From contig NZ_AQYJ01000029.1 of NCBI RefSeq assembly GCF_000380565.1, positions 310,001-374,000 of the forward strand: a stretch of DNA of 64,000 nt. The letters run 5' to 3'. Positions 9,374 to 18,565 of this stretch are shown one piece after another (position 1 is the first letter of the stretch; each line of letters opens with the position of its first letter). Under the pieces are notes generated by a model that was not told where the DNA came from, did no database searches, and worked only from the letters and a program-made list of their open reading frames with translations. The position numbers and the translations under genes were made by a program. This stretch comes from Microbulbifer variabilis ATCC 700307. Its GTDB lineage: Bacteria > Pseudomonadota > Gammaproteobacteria > Pseudomonadales > Cellvibrionaceae.

Positions 9374-10147
9374 ATGAAAACCGTCGCTACATTTTGTGCA
9401 GCAATTCTGGCTGTTGCTACCGTAATTCCTACCCAGGCAAGTGCCACCTTTGAGCTTCCAAATTTTAGCCAATGCGCAAAGGTTGCAACTCAAAGTAATA
9501 CTAACGATCGTGAGGTATACCGGTTTTTTTCTGATTTCTATTATGAAATAGAAGATAAAAGAGAGTATGCGATTACTGCCGTGAGGGAGTGGGCTGAGAC
9601 TTATGCTCCTGGCTGCCTGGGATCAACTACTCCGGTTGCCCTTGAGGAAATCCAGTGTGACAACTTTGTTGGCGGCGCACCGGTGTGTCGTATAGAGAGT
9701 GACACAGGAGACTATGTGATATCGAAAGATTATGTAGACTCCACTAATGTAGTGCTCTCCAAACATGACGAGCAAAATTGGCCGCAAATCCATGCTTCCA
9801 AGGATATGGATATGCTATGGATAGCAAAGCCAGAGCTGTGTTATTCAGAGCTTTTAGAATCTGGAGGTGATTCACAAGCCTATTATCTGGATGCATATAA
9901 TTACCGTTACTTTGGTGATTACCGCTATGTCTTAGCTCGAACAACTCGCGATTTGGTTCAAAACATAGCAGCTCAGCCTGGCCAGTGTATGTACGACACT
10001 GTGGGTGTTGAGGCCTATAAGATGGCGTGTTCAGAGACTTCCAAAGGCACCAAAGTGTGTGCTTCAAGGCATACCAACGGCGGTTTCTTTGTCTTTGTAA
10101 GTGATGACAACCATGGAATGCATGTTATTTTCAATCGCTGGGACTAG
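9374..10147 (+). CDS. Exported protein with two tandem four-cysteine domains
   Basis: A 257-residue protein with a clear signal peptide (residues 1-24, TQASA cleavage) and a good ribosome site (TGGAGG). The mature part is an internal duplication: cysteines at 34, 81, 95 and 105 match cysteines at 156, 205, 219 and 229, with spacings of 47-14-10 and 49-14-10. Surrounding sequence also aligns (REYAITAVREW with RYVLARTTRDL; VCRIESDTGDYVIS with VCASRHTNGGFFVF). Two disulfide bonds per domain are likely in the periplasm or outside the cell. I do not recognise the family. It is a lone gene, closed by a hairpin. Confidence 0.75.
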   Translation: MKTVATFCAAILAVATVIPTQASATFELPNFSQCAKVATQSNTNDREVYRFFSDFYYEIEDKREYAITAVREWAETYAPGCLGSTTPVALEEIQCDNFVGGAPVCRIESDTGDYVISKDYVDSTNVVLSKHDEQNWPQIHASKDMDMLWIAKPELCYSELLESGGDSQAYYLDAYNYRYFGDYRYVLARTTRDLVQNIAAQPGQCMYDTVGVEAYKMACSETSKGTKVCASRHTNGGFFVFVSDDNHGMHVIFNRWD

Positions 10148-10166
10148 CATCAGGCTATGACTTTAA

Positions 10167-10198
10167 AAGGCTTCCCTTGCCAGGGGAGCCTTAATTTT
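10167..10198 (+). terminator. Rho-independent terminator
   Basis: Stem AAGGCTTCCC / GGGGAGCCTT (ten pairs, one T-G pair) with a 6-base loop, followed by TAATTTTA. It lies 20 bases past the stop of the duplicated cysteine protein gene. Confidence 0.65.
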
Positions 10199-10330
10199 AT
10201 ATCTGCCAACCTCTTTTCTTATCTCCTGTTTACCGCGCGCTTCATATCCCTTAGGTAACTAGAATGGTGTTAGTCCCGCCTTGATTGCGTTAAGCGAAGG
10301 GACTTGCTTCTTTTCCAATCTGCTGATAAT

Positions 10331-10354
10331 TTAAAAATGTGATCACATTTTTAA
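10331..10354. promoter_or_regulatory. Perfect 24-bp palindrome, candidate operator
   Basis: A gap-free perfect palindrome with central TGTGATCACA and A/T-rich flanks, 71 bases upstream of the GNAT gene. The half-site TGTGA resembles CRP/FNR-family half-sites, but the usual spacer is absent. A second, imperfect dyad with TGTGACTAGAGTCATGT follows at about 10368-10384. Likely a protein binding site; the binder is unknown. Confidence 0.5.
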
Positions 10355-10424
10355 TACACCCAAAAAATGTGACTAGAGTCATGTTTATGGGGAGGAATAG
10401 TAAGAAGGCAAAGGAATACGACTG

Positions 10425-10889
10425 ATGCTCGATGGGATTATAAAAGCCTCTGCGGAACATAGTGTTAAGGTTGCCAGCTTGGTGGCTAAGCTGTTGCAGG
10501 CTCTTGTAGGTCATAAGCGGGAGATTGACTTAGAGCAGTTAACGGCTGTTTCCAAGAGCCTCCTGTCTGAAGGTAGTGGCTTCCATGTTTTCCTATATCT
10601 GGTTGAAGGTATTGAGGTTGGGGTAATTACTGTGTCACAGTCTGCAGCTATTTATGCTGGTGGGCACTATGGTGTGATTGAAGAGCTTTATGTTGAACCT
10701 GAATACCGCTCTAGATTGATCGGCAAGGCTTTGCTCAACAGGGTTGTGAGCTTTGCCAGGGAGCAGGAGTGGCCGCGACTGGAGGTAAGTACACCTGAGA
10801 AAGAGCACTGGCAGAGGACGATAGATTTTTACCGAAGAGAAGGGTTTGTCGATAATTCCATCGGGGAAAGACTGAAACTAAATTTGTGA
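10425..10889 (+). CDS. GNAT-family N-acetyltransferase
   Basis: A 154-residue protein with the GNAT fold signature: beta4 segment GVIEELYVEPEYR, then an acetyl-CoA loop reading RSRLIGKALL in place of the usual R/Q-x-x-G-x-G/A, and the C-terminal STPEKEHWQRTIDFYRREGF segment typical of motif B. The acceptor is unknown. The gene stands alone behind a striking palindrome that may control it. The start at 10425 has a modest ribosome site (AAGGAA, spaced nine). Confidence 0.78.
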   Translation: MLDGIIKASAEHSVKVASLVAKLLQALVGHKREIDLEQLTAVSKSLLSEGSGFHVFLYLVEGIEVGVITVSQSAAIYAGGHYGVIEELYVEPEYRSRLIGKALLNRVVSFAREQEWPRLEVSTPEKEHWQRTIDFYRREGFVDNSIGERLKLNL

Positions 10890-12218
10890 AGTAAGAAAAA
10901 CTCAGGGCCTGTGCTGGATAATCATCTATTTATCTTCTTTCTGTTTATTGCTATTAAGTGTTGGCCTACAAAGTGAGGTCCTCTATTGCTATATTGAAGG
11001 TCTTGCCGTTGTAATTTGACTTTTTGACGTAGAGGTCCGCATTGGTAGTTTTCTTTTGGGGGGAGCCTGAAATATGGTTTTGGAGCTATAGTATTCAAAA
11101 AAGAAGAGGTCAATAGAGTAAAATTTCAGGCTATAGCTATAGTCAGGCTTTCTACTTGATTCATGCTGCCTTGCCCAATCAACTGAAAATGAATTTCTAT
11201 CTGTTGTCAGCTTTGCGATCTGTGGAATAGTTACCGCAAAATTTATATATAACTACCTGTAAATTGTAAGTGGTATAAAGGAAGGAAGCTGCCAGCATAA
11301 CTTTTAGACGGCGAGTCGTTTTTGTTGTCGTTCTAAAATATATTTTTTCTGGATGAATGGCTGAGTGAAGCTGAATAGTGCAGATGGAGTTAATGTCTAT
11401 GATAGAGGTATAGCTGGCCGTTGAGCTTTCGAGTTAGCAATAAGCTAATCGGCAAATAGGGTATCAGGTATATTGCCTGAAATTCCTGTCAATAAAAATT
11501 AACACATAAATTTCCACTTTTTCCAAGCCTCTTTTTAGATTCTCGGCACATCTATTACTCACAAAGTTTGTGATGAATAAAATTTCTCTTGATGGTTGTA
11601 TCTTTGTTTGAGGTTGCTTTGTAGAAATGAAGGCTTGATAAGGTTTTAAAATCGTCAGGGGCTTTATTCAAGGATTATGCTATTTTTGTAATGACACAAA
11701 AATCAACGTCGAGATTCCTGTTTGAGCTTCCTGGTGCTTCAAATTTATTTCTTTTTGGGTGGCGGATAATTCCTTTAATAGCTTATTTGTGTAAGTCTTG
11801 CGGGTGAGTTGCTTTTCTTCAAATTTACGAAAGTTATGATGTTATAAGCAATGGTTGCTCTTTAAAATCTTTAGATAAATGGTATTTTATTGGATATCTG
11901 TTGAGGATCGATCTCTTTAATGGAGTTGTTTTCAATATTCATTTGCATGACTGTATAGTTCATTTTTAATTAATTTTTAACTTTCTCTTTTGGTGGTTTC
12001 TGTCACAGTTCCAGTCTTGATTTTTCCAGTTTAATATATTTAACTGCTTCGCTATTGTGTTTGGCAGAATAATATTTTTGTAAATATTTCTTGATTGAGT
12101 AATAAGAAATATAAAATTATCTCTCGCTGTCTGAGATCTAATTTTTTCGTTAACTGGTTCAAATAGTCCATTAAACATTGGGTCAGAAAGGCAGTCGGCC
12201 GTTTATTCAGGGAAAGTA
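10890..12218. other. 1.3-kb AT-rich gap without genes
   Basis: A long, strongly AT-rich stretch with only short frames that lack ribosome sites and protein-like composition (for example minus-strand frames at 10922-11113 and 11966-12178). I see no RNA gene, repeat array or transposase remnant. It must carry the promoter of the carotenoid-oxygenase-like operon at its right end. Confidence 0.4.
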
Positions 12219-14087
12219 ATGAAACGTCGCGATCTTTTGAAAGCTGCAGGGGCTATCTCTGCATTACCACTTGCTGGTATGTCCTCAATGACAGCTCAGG
12301 CACGTAGCAAGATAACTGATACCGATTTTCCAGAATCCATTATGTATGGCAGCCTGGAGGATTCATCTGGACATTTATCGGTAATCCAGGGGAATTTGCC
12401 AGATGATGTTACGGGTCATTTATTGATGGCTGAGGGAATCCCCATCGCTCCTAATCACCTGACACCAAACGGAAAAGGAGCGCTTACACGACTGGATTTT
12501 AGCGGCCGAAGTAACAACTCCAATGTTGCTTATACCCGGAAAATGATTCGAACTGCTTCTGCCATTATGCAAGAGCAGGATCTTAGTGGCTTTGACAAAT
12601 TTAACCTCTTGGGTGGAACTATTTATTCCAGTCCAAATCTGGGCTTCATGAATTATTGCAATACGGCTCCCAATTATATGGGGGATAATCGCTTTGCGAT
12701 GAGTTATGAGGGCGGTATGCCGTACGAGTTTGACGCAACCACTCTGGAGATGATCACGCCTATTGGTGAAGTGGATGAGTGGGAATCCAGCCTGCCTCCA
12801 CTACTTGAGAATCTCACACCTAAAAAGTGGCTGTTTCCCCAGATTCGTACGACAGGGCACCCTTTCTTTGACTTGGAAACCGGAGAGTGCATCACTATTA
12901 ATTATGGTGGCAATATGGGTGACTCAGGTCGCTCTGGGTTTATCCGGCTGATTTCCTGGGATCAGCAGGGAGCTTTCAAAAGCTGGAATATTCGTGATCG
13001 CCAAGGGAATAATGCCTATATTGCTGCCAGCTCACACTCCCTGGGGGTAACACGCAATCACGTCGTGATTTTTGAGACAGCCGCAAGGGTTGAGTCCACA
13101 CGAATACTTGGCACACGAATTGTACTGCCGCAAGAGCATCGCACGCGCTGCTGGGTGTTGCGCAAAGCGGATATGATAACTGGCCGTGAGGATATAGTTG
13201 CCGACTACTTGGAATTGGGTTTCGATACTTCCGATATTGTTTGTAACTACGATGATAGCGCTGGTGAAATTACCCTCTATGGCCAGTACATGGGGGCTAT
13301 GGATAAGTCAGAGCAACTGTTCCGCTACGAGATTTTGCAGGAGGGTGGTTTGGTACCCTCTTGGCTATCTGGTTATCCTGCCGCACCGGTAGATGTTGGT
13401 GGGCTTGTCCGTGCTCGTATTCAGGTGACTTCCGGTTCTGCGAGGGAAATTAAAGAAGACTATCAGGTTATACGTGATGAGCGTCTTCTGTGGGATATGA
13501 ATGACCCTGCTTACAGAGGCCACTTCCAGTTCCCCGAGACTTTTGAACACCTGTATTGGGCGGCAGTTGGCTATCGTCCCAATCTGGTTTCTATGCGTGT
13601 GTCCTGGGCCTACCGGAACTATCCAGAGCGCCACTTTGGTTACTGGGATATGCCAGAGGAAAGTCGGCCTTCAGCACTGGTTCATATGGATTGTAAGCAA
13701 ATGCGTATTGCTGATGCTTATCAGTTCCCGGATGACTGTGTGATGCGCACGCCTCAATTTATGGCCAGACCCGGCTCCACGGCACAGAATGACGGTTACC
13801 TGATTGCTGCTGTGGTCAGGAAAAATCCCACCACCTCAGCTTCCAATGGCAAGGAATTCTGGATTTTTGATGCGGCTGCTTTAAGCCGTGGGCCACTTTG
13901 TATTCTCGCCAGTACTTCACTGGAGTTTGCCACCACCAACCATGCCCTGTGGGTACCCTCAATAGGGAGACGTCCCATTGCAGCTTACCGCTCAGGTTAT
14001 GGAGACTTCCTTCGCGGTAAAGCTCCAGATCATAGCGGTAATGTACAAGATATTATTAACCGGGAGCTGCTGCCCCGATTCGGTTAA
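12219..14087 (+). CDS. Exported carotenoid-oxygenase-like protein (Tat signal)
   Basis: A 622-residue protein. The start MKRRDLLKAAGAISALPLAG is a twin-arginine signal, so it should be folded before export to the periplasm. The body resembles the RPE65/carotenoid cleavage dioxygenase propeller family: histidines sit in family-like contexts at 214 (TGHPFFD), 273 (SSHSLGVT) and 575 (TTNHALW). The usual third iron histidine, expected near the NAYE-type motif, seems replaced in DIVCNYDD near 342; H444 (FEHLYW) is another candidate. The family would cleave conjugated double bonds with non-haem iron; activity is uncertain here. It forms an operon with the FAD oxidase 42 bases downstream. Confidence 0.72.
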   Translation: MKRRDLLKAAGAISALPLAGMSSMTAQARSKITDTDFPESIMYGSLEDSSGHLSVIQGNLPDDVTGHLLMAEGIPIAPNHLTPNGKGALTRLDFSGRSNNSNVAYTRKMIRTASAIMQEQDLSGFDKFNLLGGTIYSSPNLGFMNYCNTAPNYMGDNRFAMSYEGGMPYEFDATTLEMITPIGEVDEWESSLPPLLENLTPKKWLFPQIRTTGHPFFDLETGECITINYGGNMGDSGRSGFIRLISWDQQGAFKSWNIRDRQGNNAYIAASSHSLGVTRNHVVIFETAARVESTRILGTRIVLPQEHRTRCWVLRKADMITGREDIVADYLELGFDTSDIVCNYDDSAGEITLYGQYMGAMDKSEQLFRYEILQEGGLVPSWLSGYPAAPVDVGGLVRARIQVTSGSAREIKEDYQVIRDERLLWDMNDPAYRGHFQFPETFEHLYWAAVGYRPNLVSMRVSWAYRNYPERHFGYWDMPEESRPSALVHMDCKQMRIADAYQFPDDCVMRTPQFMARPGSTAQNDGYLIAAVVRKNPTTSASNGKEFWIFDAAALSRGPLCILASTSLEFATTNHALWVPSIGRRPIAAYRSGYGDFLRGKAPDHSGNVQDIINRELLPRFG

Positions 14088-14129
14088 TTCACTCATCCAA
14101 TTGAAATGCAATCACAAGGAAACAAAGGC

Positions 14130-15791
14130 ATGTACCATTTACTTTCTTCCGGGCGATGTCGTTTGTTGCGCGGGGCCACCAACTTACTTTGTGCGGCAGG
14201 TCTGTTTATTGCTGCAGGGGCTTCAGCAGCACAATTGCCACCACCCATTGAGGTTCCCGAGGTAATTAAGAATTACCAGGGTACCCAGGACTGTTTTCCA
14301 GGTGTTATCTATGATCCCTCATCGGTAGCAGAGGTTCAGGATATTGTACGCAATGCCGCTGCGCAGGGGCGTAAGGTAATGGCGGGTACTCGCCGATTTA
14401 ACAGCCAGATTGATGCTGCCTGTGCAGGAAATGGTGAAGTTCAGGTCACCTTAAAAAATATGGATCAGGTGATTAGCCTGGATAAGGAAAACCGCCTGGT
14501 GACCGTTCAGGCAGGAATGCGCTTTAACGACCTGACGGCCTACCTGCGAGAGCATGAGCTTAGCGTTCCTATGGTGACGGAACTAGCCATATTTACAATT
14601 GGCGGCATGCTCGGTAGCGGCACTCACGGTTCAACTTTTACACAAAAAAGCAACATGATCTCAGACTATGTCACTGAGCTAAAAATTGTCGATGGCAAGG
14701 GAGATCTGCGTGTATTGAGTGGGGAGATGCTCAACGCCGCCCGAGTAAACCTCGGAGTCCTCGGCATAGTGGTGGAAGTCACTATTGAGGCTGAACCCGG
14801 TTATAAAGTTCAGGCCAAGGTGAAAGGGCACCGGGATGATGAAGACCTTGAGAGTGTAATACTGGATCTGGCCCGGGATAATCACTCAGCCAATGTTGCC
14901 TGGTTCCCCGGACTCGGTCGTTATACGGTAACCACCTATAATAAAGTTCCCCTGGATACCAAAGGCAATGCCTATAATGCCCAGGCGGATGTCTCTGATT
15001 TCTCTGAATACCTTTTCGGTCTTATTTTTGACAGCTTACATGAAGCTGACAGCTCTGCCTTACAGTGCTTTGCAGCGTCCTTGCGTTATACCGCACGCTC
15101 CAGTTCTTATTTCAGGGATGTAGATAGCGGCTTTAAGAAGTTTATTAAGCCGACTGGTCATGCGGATCTGATGCAGCACTTTGTTTGTAAGGAGCCTAAC
15201 AACTGCGTATGGGATAAGCTACCGATTGCCCTGCAGGAAGTTGCCATTCCCTTTGAAGAGCTGCCTAACTGGATTGCGGATGTACGTCAGATTATTGCAC
15301 ACAGTGAGCGAACCTGCTTCCCGTTGAATGGTATCTATTTCCGTTTTGGCAAGGCTTCTGATAGCTACCTGGGCATGAGCGCCGGCCGCGATACTGCGTT
15401 TGTGGGTATTGAATATACCTTGCGCCAGCGTGGCGAAGCAGTGCCCAAGAACTACTTCGTAAACCTGGAAATTGAGCAGATGTCTCTGCGCAAGTATGGA
15501 GCCAGACCCCATTGGGGTAAGAATTCGGTGGCGATCTTCGAAAATATGCCGTCGCGTTTCCCCAAGTGGTCTCAGTTCCTGGATGCCAAGGCTGAACTGG
15601 ATCCAAACAACGTATTTACTAATCCCTTCTGGGAGAGGGTGAGTGGGCAAGATCCTTTGGAAAATTACCTGACCCCGGAATGTAATGCGGAAGGCCAATG
15701 TTATTGCACGAGTGACTCTCATTGTGAGTCAGGCGCAACCTGCCAGGCGGGCAACTGGTATTCTGATGCCCGTATCTGTAAGGCCGAGTAG
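14130..15791 (+). CDS. Exported FAD-linked oxidase (lactone-oxidase-like)
   Basis: A protein of about 553 residues with a Sec-type signal peptide (ending GASAAQ) and a PCMH-type FAD domain (VRNAAAQGRKVMAGT…, then IGGMLGSGTHGST…). The C-terminal half resembles D-arabinono/L-gulono-lactone oxidases. Where those enzymes carry the histidine for covalent FAD (G-x-G-H-S), this one reads GTRRFN, so the FAD is probably non-covalent. A cysteine-rich tail (six Cys in the last 35 residues) suggests disulfides outside the cytoplasm. ATG 14130 has the better ribosome site (AAGGAAACAAAGGC); ATG 14106 is the alternative. Probably cotranscribed with the preceding gene. Confidence 0.75.
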   Translation: MYHLLSSGRCRLLRGATNLLCAAGLFIAAGASAAQLPPPIEVPEVIKNYQGTQDCFPGVIYDPSSVAEVQDIVRNAAAQGRKVMAGTRRFNSQIDAACAGNGEVQVTLKNMDQVISLDKENRLVTVQAGMRFNDLTAYLREHELSVPMVTELAIFTIGGMLGSGTHGSTFTQKSNMISDYVTELKIVDGKGDLRVLSGEMLNAARVNLGVLGIVVEVTIEAEPGYKVQAKVKGHRDDEDLESVILDLARDNHSANVAWFPGLGRYTVTTYNKVPLDTKGNAYNAQADVSDFSEYLFGLIFDSLHEADSSALQCFAASLRYTARSSSYFRDVDSGFKKFIKPTGHADLMQHFVCKEPNNCVWDKLPIALQEVAIPFEELPNWIADVRQIIAHSERTCFPLNGIYFRFGKASDSYLGMSAGRDTAFVGIEYTLRQRGEAVPKNYFVNLEIEQMSLRKYGARPHWGKNSVAIFENMPSRFPKWSQFLDAKAELDPNNVFTNPFWERVSGQDPLENYLTPECNAEGQCYCTSDSHCESGATCQAGNWYSDARICKAE

Positions 15792-15820
15792 CCGCTGATA
15801 CTAAGGCTGTATTAATTGCT

Positions 15821-15850
15821 AAGGGGGAGCATTTAATGCTCCCCCTTTCT
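15821..15850 (+). terminator. Strong rho-independent terminator
   Basis: A perfect stem of about 12 bp, AAGGGGGAGCAT / ATGCTCCCCCTT, with a tiny loop and a following TTTCTTT tract, 30 bases past the FAD oxidase stop. It closes the two-gene operon. Confidence 0.85.
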
Positions 15851-15874
15851 TTAATCATCCAAATCGACTAACGA

Positions 15875-16699
15875 TTATTCTTCCCTGGCTATATGTTCTT
15901 TTATGAGCTGGCTAAATTGCTCCGGATTTTCCAGCGGTAGCATATGATTTTCTGAAAGAACTTCAATTAGCTTGGCGCTGGAGATGTGGATGGCTGCAGA
16001 TTTAGATACTATTCGAAAAAGAGACCTGGTATCGCTGCCAAAGGCAATAGTGGTTGGAATCTGGATTCTCGAAAGGTGGGTTTTATCCAGAGAGGGCTGT
16101 TCAGATTGATTCAATTGTAGGGGTAGGGTATGGGTATTTTCCAGTTGTTGGCTGCGGTGATTTTGAGACTGGGAAGAAAAATACCCGACCTTATTACCGG
16201 ACCCGTCAATTAGGGACTCTACTGCCACTGCGAGATTCCCATCAGAAACGGCCTGGAACACCTTGCCAAACATGGCCTCGGCATCCTGCATATACTTAGC
16301 CATCTCTTCATTATCCAGGTGTCCCGGATATCCTGGTTCATAGAGAAATAGGCTTTTAAACGAGGTAGGAGACTTAATTGCAGCATTCAAGGCCACATCG
16401 GCTCCATAAGACCAGGCTGCAAGATGCACGGGCTTACTGGTCTTCTCCTTAATAAATGAATTAAGATCCTCGGCATGGGTATCAATTCCAAAGTTGCCAT
16501 TTGAATCTTGTCCATTTACACCAAAATGTCTCTGGGTAAAATTAACCACAGTGAATTCTTTGGATAGGAGCTGGATGTGCGGTTCCCACATCCTCTCATC
16601 TGCAAGGGCGCCATGAAGGAGTATCAAGGTGTCTTCAGGTTTTTTCTGGGATTGATCCATTTTTTGAGTATTGTTATTGGTTTCTGAATTGTTTGTCAT
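15875..16699 (-). CDS. Alpha/beta hydrolase
   Basis: A 274-residue hydrolase fold protein: LLHGALADERMWEP near the N-terminus (oxyanion region), nucleophile elbow AAWSYGAD, acid in AFGSDTRSLF and a terminal histidine in SENHMLPLENPEQF. The class covers esterases, lactonases and haloperoxidase-like enzymes; nothing fixes the substrate. The first 20 residues are polar and poorly ordered, so a later start is possible. The neighbouring membrane protein gene is on the same strand, 50 bases upstream, so cotranscription is possible. Confidence 0.78.
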   Translation of the reverse strand: MTNNSETNNNTQKMDQSQKKPEDTLILLHGALADERMWEPHIQLLSKEFTVVNFTQRHFGVNGQDSNGNFGIDTHAEDLNSFIKEKTSKPVHLAAWSYGADVALNAAIKSPTSFKSLFLYEPGYPGHLDNEEMAKYMQDAEAMFGKVFQAVSDGNLAVAVESLIDGSGNKVGYFSSQSQNHRSQQLENTHTLPLQLNQSEQPSLDKTHLSRIQIPTTIAFGSDTRSLFRIVSKSAAIHISSAKLIEVLSENHMLPLENPEQFSQLIKEHIAREE

Positions 16700-16749
16700 G
16701 ACATTTAGGGCATCGATAGACCTTGGGGCTTTTTATATTTCGAGGCAAC

Positions 16750-17184
16750 TTATTTTTTGTAAAGCTTGATTAGCATTAGGAACCCGATAGCTGCTAAGTT
16801 TACCCCAATACCCCAAGGCCTATCACTGAAAATAGCCATGGAATAATTGGCTCCCAGGCTGAAGAAGTAATTACCTCCGTGTGAGGAGTACATGAAAGTA
16901 AGGGATATTCCTGTTCCAATTTTATACATCAAGATTGGTGAGGAAAGCCATGGAACCTGGAGGAGAAAAGCGCGTGAAAGCTGTTTGGTATTTGAAGCGG
17001 ATTTAGAAAATTGCAGTCCGGCATAGAGTGTATATATAAAGACAGTTAGGGCCAGGCCATTCACAATAGCCCCACCTATAGTCCAGCTACTGAAAGCAAA
17101 GAAATAATTCAGGGCTGAGACACAGCCCATAAAACCACCTCCGATAGAGGCAATGAGTAACGTCGATCTAATAAAAGTTTGCAC
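16750..17184 (-). CDS. Small four-helix membrane protein of unknown function
   Basis: A 144-residue protein with about four hydrophobic segments (residues roughly 8-28, 34-56, 72-90 and 118-138) separated by short polar loops and a lysine-rich C-terminus. It has no motif I can name. It lies directly upstream of the alpha/beta hydrolase on the same strand and could be cotranscribed with it. Confidence 0.6.
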   Translation of the reverse strand: MQTFIRSTLLIASIGGGFMGCVSALNYFFAFSSWTIGGAIVNGLALTVFIYTLYAGLQFSKSASNTKQLSRAFLLQVPWLSSPILMYKIGTGISLTFMYSSHGGNYFFSLGANYSMAIFSDRPWGIGVNLAAIGFLMLIKLYKK

Positions 17185-17365
17185 TTGTCTTATCCTGCGG
17201 GTTTTATAAAAGGTGTAGTTTTCTAGTCGTAGGTATTTTTGCTATTTAAATTTTCACATGTTTATATCCCGCTGGGTTTGGGCAGTAAGTGAATGAGCGG
17301 ATTTCTAGGTCGCTACAAATGGTGGGTGCCGGGGTATGATTCGACTTAGGTGTTTACTTGAGGGG

Positions 17366-17390
17366 AGCGCCTGGTTATTCCTCAGGCGCT
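17366..17390. terminator. Possible hairpin downstream of lrp-type gene
   Basis: Inverted repeat AGCGCCTG / CAGGCGCT with a 9-base loop, about 50 bases past the stop of the minus-strand Lrp gene. It lacks a T tract on either strand, so it is only a weak terminator candidate. Confidence 0.35.
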
Positions 17391-17442
17391 TAAAGCGAAG
17401 TAAGATATGAACTTGCCAGCTTCGCAGGAGAGCAATTCTCTC

Positions 17443-17934
17443 TTACTGTCCCTTCTTTTCCAGTAACTGATCCAGTGGTAGTTCTGTTCGGTAGCGTACC
17501 TGTTTGAGGGAGAAGCTACTCTTAATATGATCAATGCCCGGTAGCTCGGTGAGCTTCTTGTCCAAGAACTCCTGGTAGGCCTGTAGATTGGGGACCACGA
17601 CTCGGAGCAAGTAGTCGAAGTCTCCCGTCATTAAGTAGCATTCCATCACTTCCGGCCATTGGCCTATTACGGATTCAAAATCCTGTAATTCTTTTTTGAC
17701 CTGGTGGTTGAGGGTAACCTGGATAAAGACGCTCACCGGCAGTCCTACTTTTTCCGGCTCCAGTAAGGTCACGGCACGCTTGATAAAGCCTTGTTCATTC
17801 AGGTTCTTGACTCGGCGCGAGCATGGGGAAGGGGAGAGGCAGACTTTTTCTGCCAGTTCAATATTGGGAATAGTGGCGTCCTGTTGAAGAATTTCCAGGA
17901 TCTTTTTATCGATGGCATCCAGTAAATAGGCCAT
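17443..17934 (-). CDS. Lrp/AsnC-family regulator divergent from the indolepyruvate oxidoreductase gene
   Basis: A 163-residue Lrp-type protein: N-terminal helix-turn-helix (IPNIELAEKVCLSPSPCSRRVKNL) and a C-terminal RAM/ACT-like ligand domain (EVMECYLMTGDFDYLLRV, then a LPGIDHIKSSFSLKQV end). It senses an amino acid, most likely an aromatic or branched one. It faces the indolepyruvate ferredoxin oxidoreductase gene across a 631-base divergent gap, the usual arrangement for a local Lrp regulator and its target; that pairing is inference. Confidence 0.9.
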   Translation of the reverse strand: MAYLLDAIDKKILEILQQDATIPNIELAEKVCLSPSPCSRRVKNLNEQGFIKRAVTLLEPEKVGLPVSVFIQVTLNHQVKKELQDFESVIGQWPEVMECYLMTGDFDYLLRVVVPNLQAYQEFLDKKLTELPGIDHIKSSFSLKQVRYRTELPLDQLLEKKGQ

Positions 17935-18565
17935 GGTTTTTTCCGTATCTCATCTTTCTGAACGTATACCGGGTTTCCGGCAGTCTCACTTTCAACCTGG
18001 CAAACCGGGTAACCTTCCCGTCTATTCATGTCTCCAGTAAACGGTTGGTTTTTATGAACCGATAATGTGAATTACCTGCTAGCTTCAGTCTTCGAGCTAA
18101 GCGTGGTAAAGCCTTTGCCGTAGCGTTGCTGTGAAACGGTTTTGTCTTTGTTATAAATACTCACTCTTACCTACATCCCATGTAGCGACCAACTTAGCTA
18201 CTTTCGTCACACACCCGGTTGCTGTAGCTCTCGGGAGGTATCGGTGGACAGTAGCCCGGGTATTCAGCGCTCAAATGTGGTGGCACATCTGGGCCCTCCC
18301 TCTTCGATAGATCCTCCAAAATGTGGCATTTTGAGTGATTTGTTGCCATCAGTTGGCGATCTTTAGCGAGTTGTGTCCGTATTATGCCCTAGTCAGGCCT
18401 ATTTTGGTATGACCTGCCCAGGCGGCCGATGTTAATTTTAGCGGCTAATCAAAAGCTCTGGTTTGCCTTCAAACTGCTTTACGTCCGCTGAGTTGAAAAA
18501 AGTGGCCTGCAGATCCTAAGCACCCAGTAGCGAGAAAAGCAATAAAGAATACACAGGTGGTACCC
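17935..18565. promoter_or_regulatory. Divergent regulatory gap between Lrp gene and IOR gene
   Basis: A 631-base gap with no supported gene. A 17-bp dyad CAAAATG-TGG-CATTTTG lies at 18317-18333, of a length and A/T character that fit an Lrp-type site about 230 bases upstream of the oxidoreductase start. A shorter dyad, CTACAT-CCC-ATGTAG, is near 18172-18186. Both are candidates only. Confidence 0.4.

Noticed and set aside
10922-11113. 63-codon minus-strand frame in the 1.3-kb gap
   Set aside because: Composition is not protein-like and there is no ribosome site.
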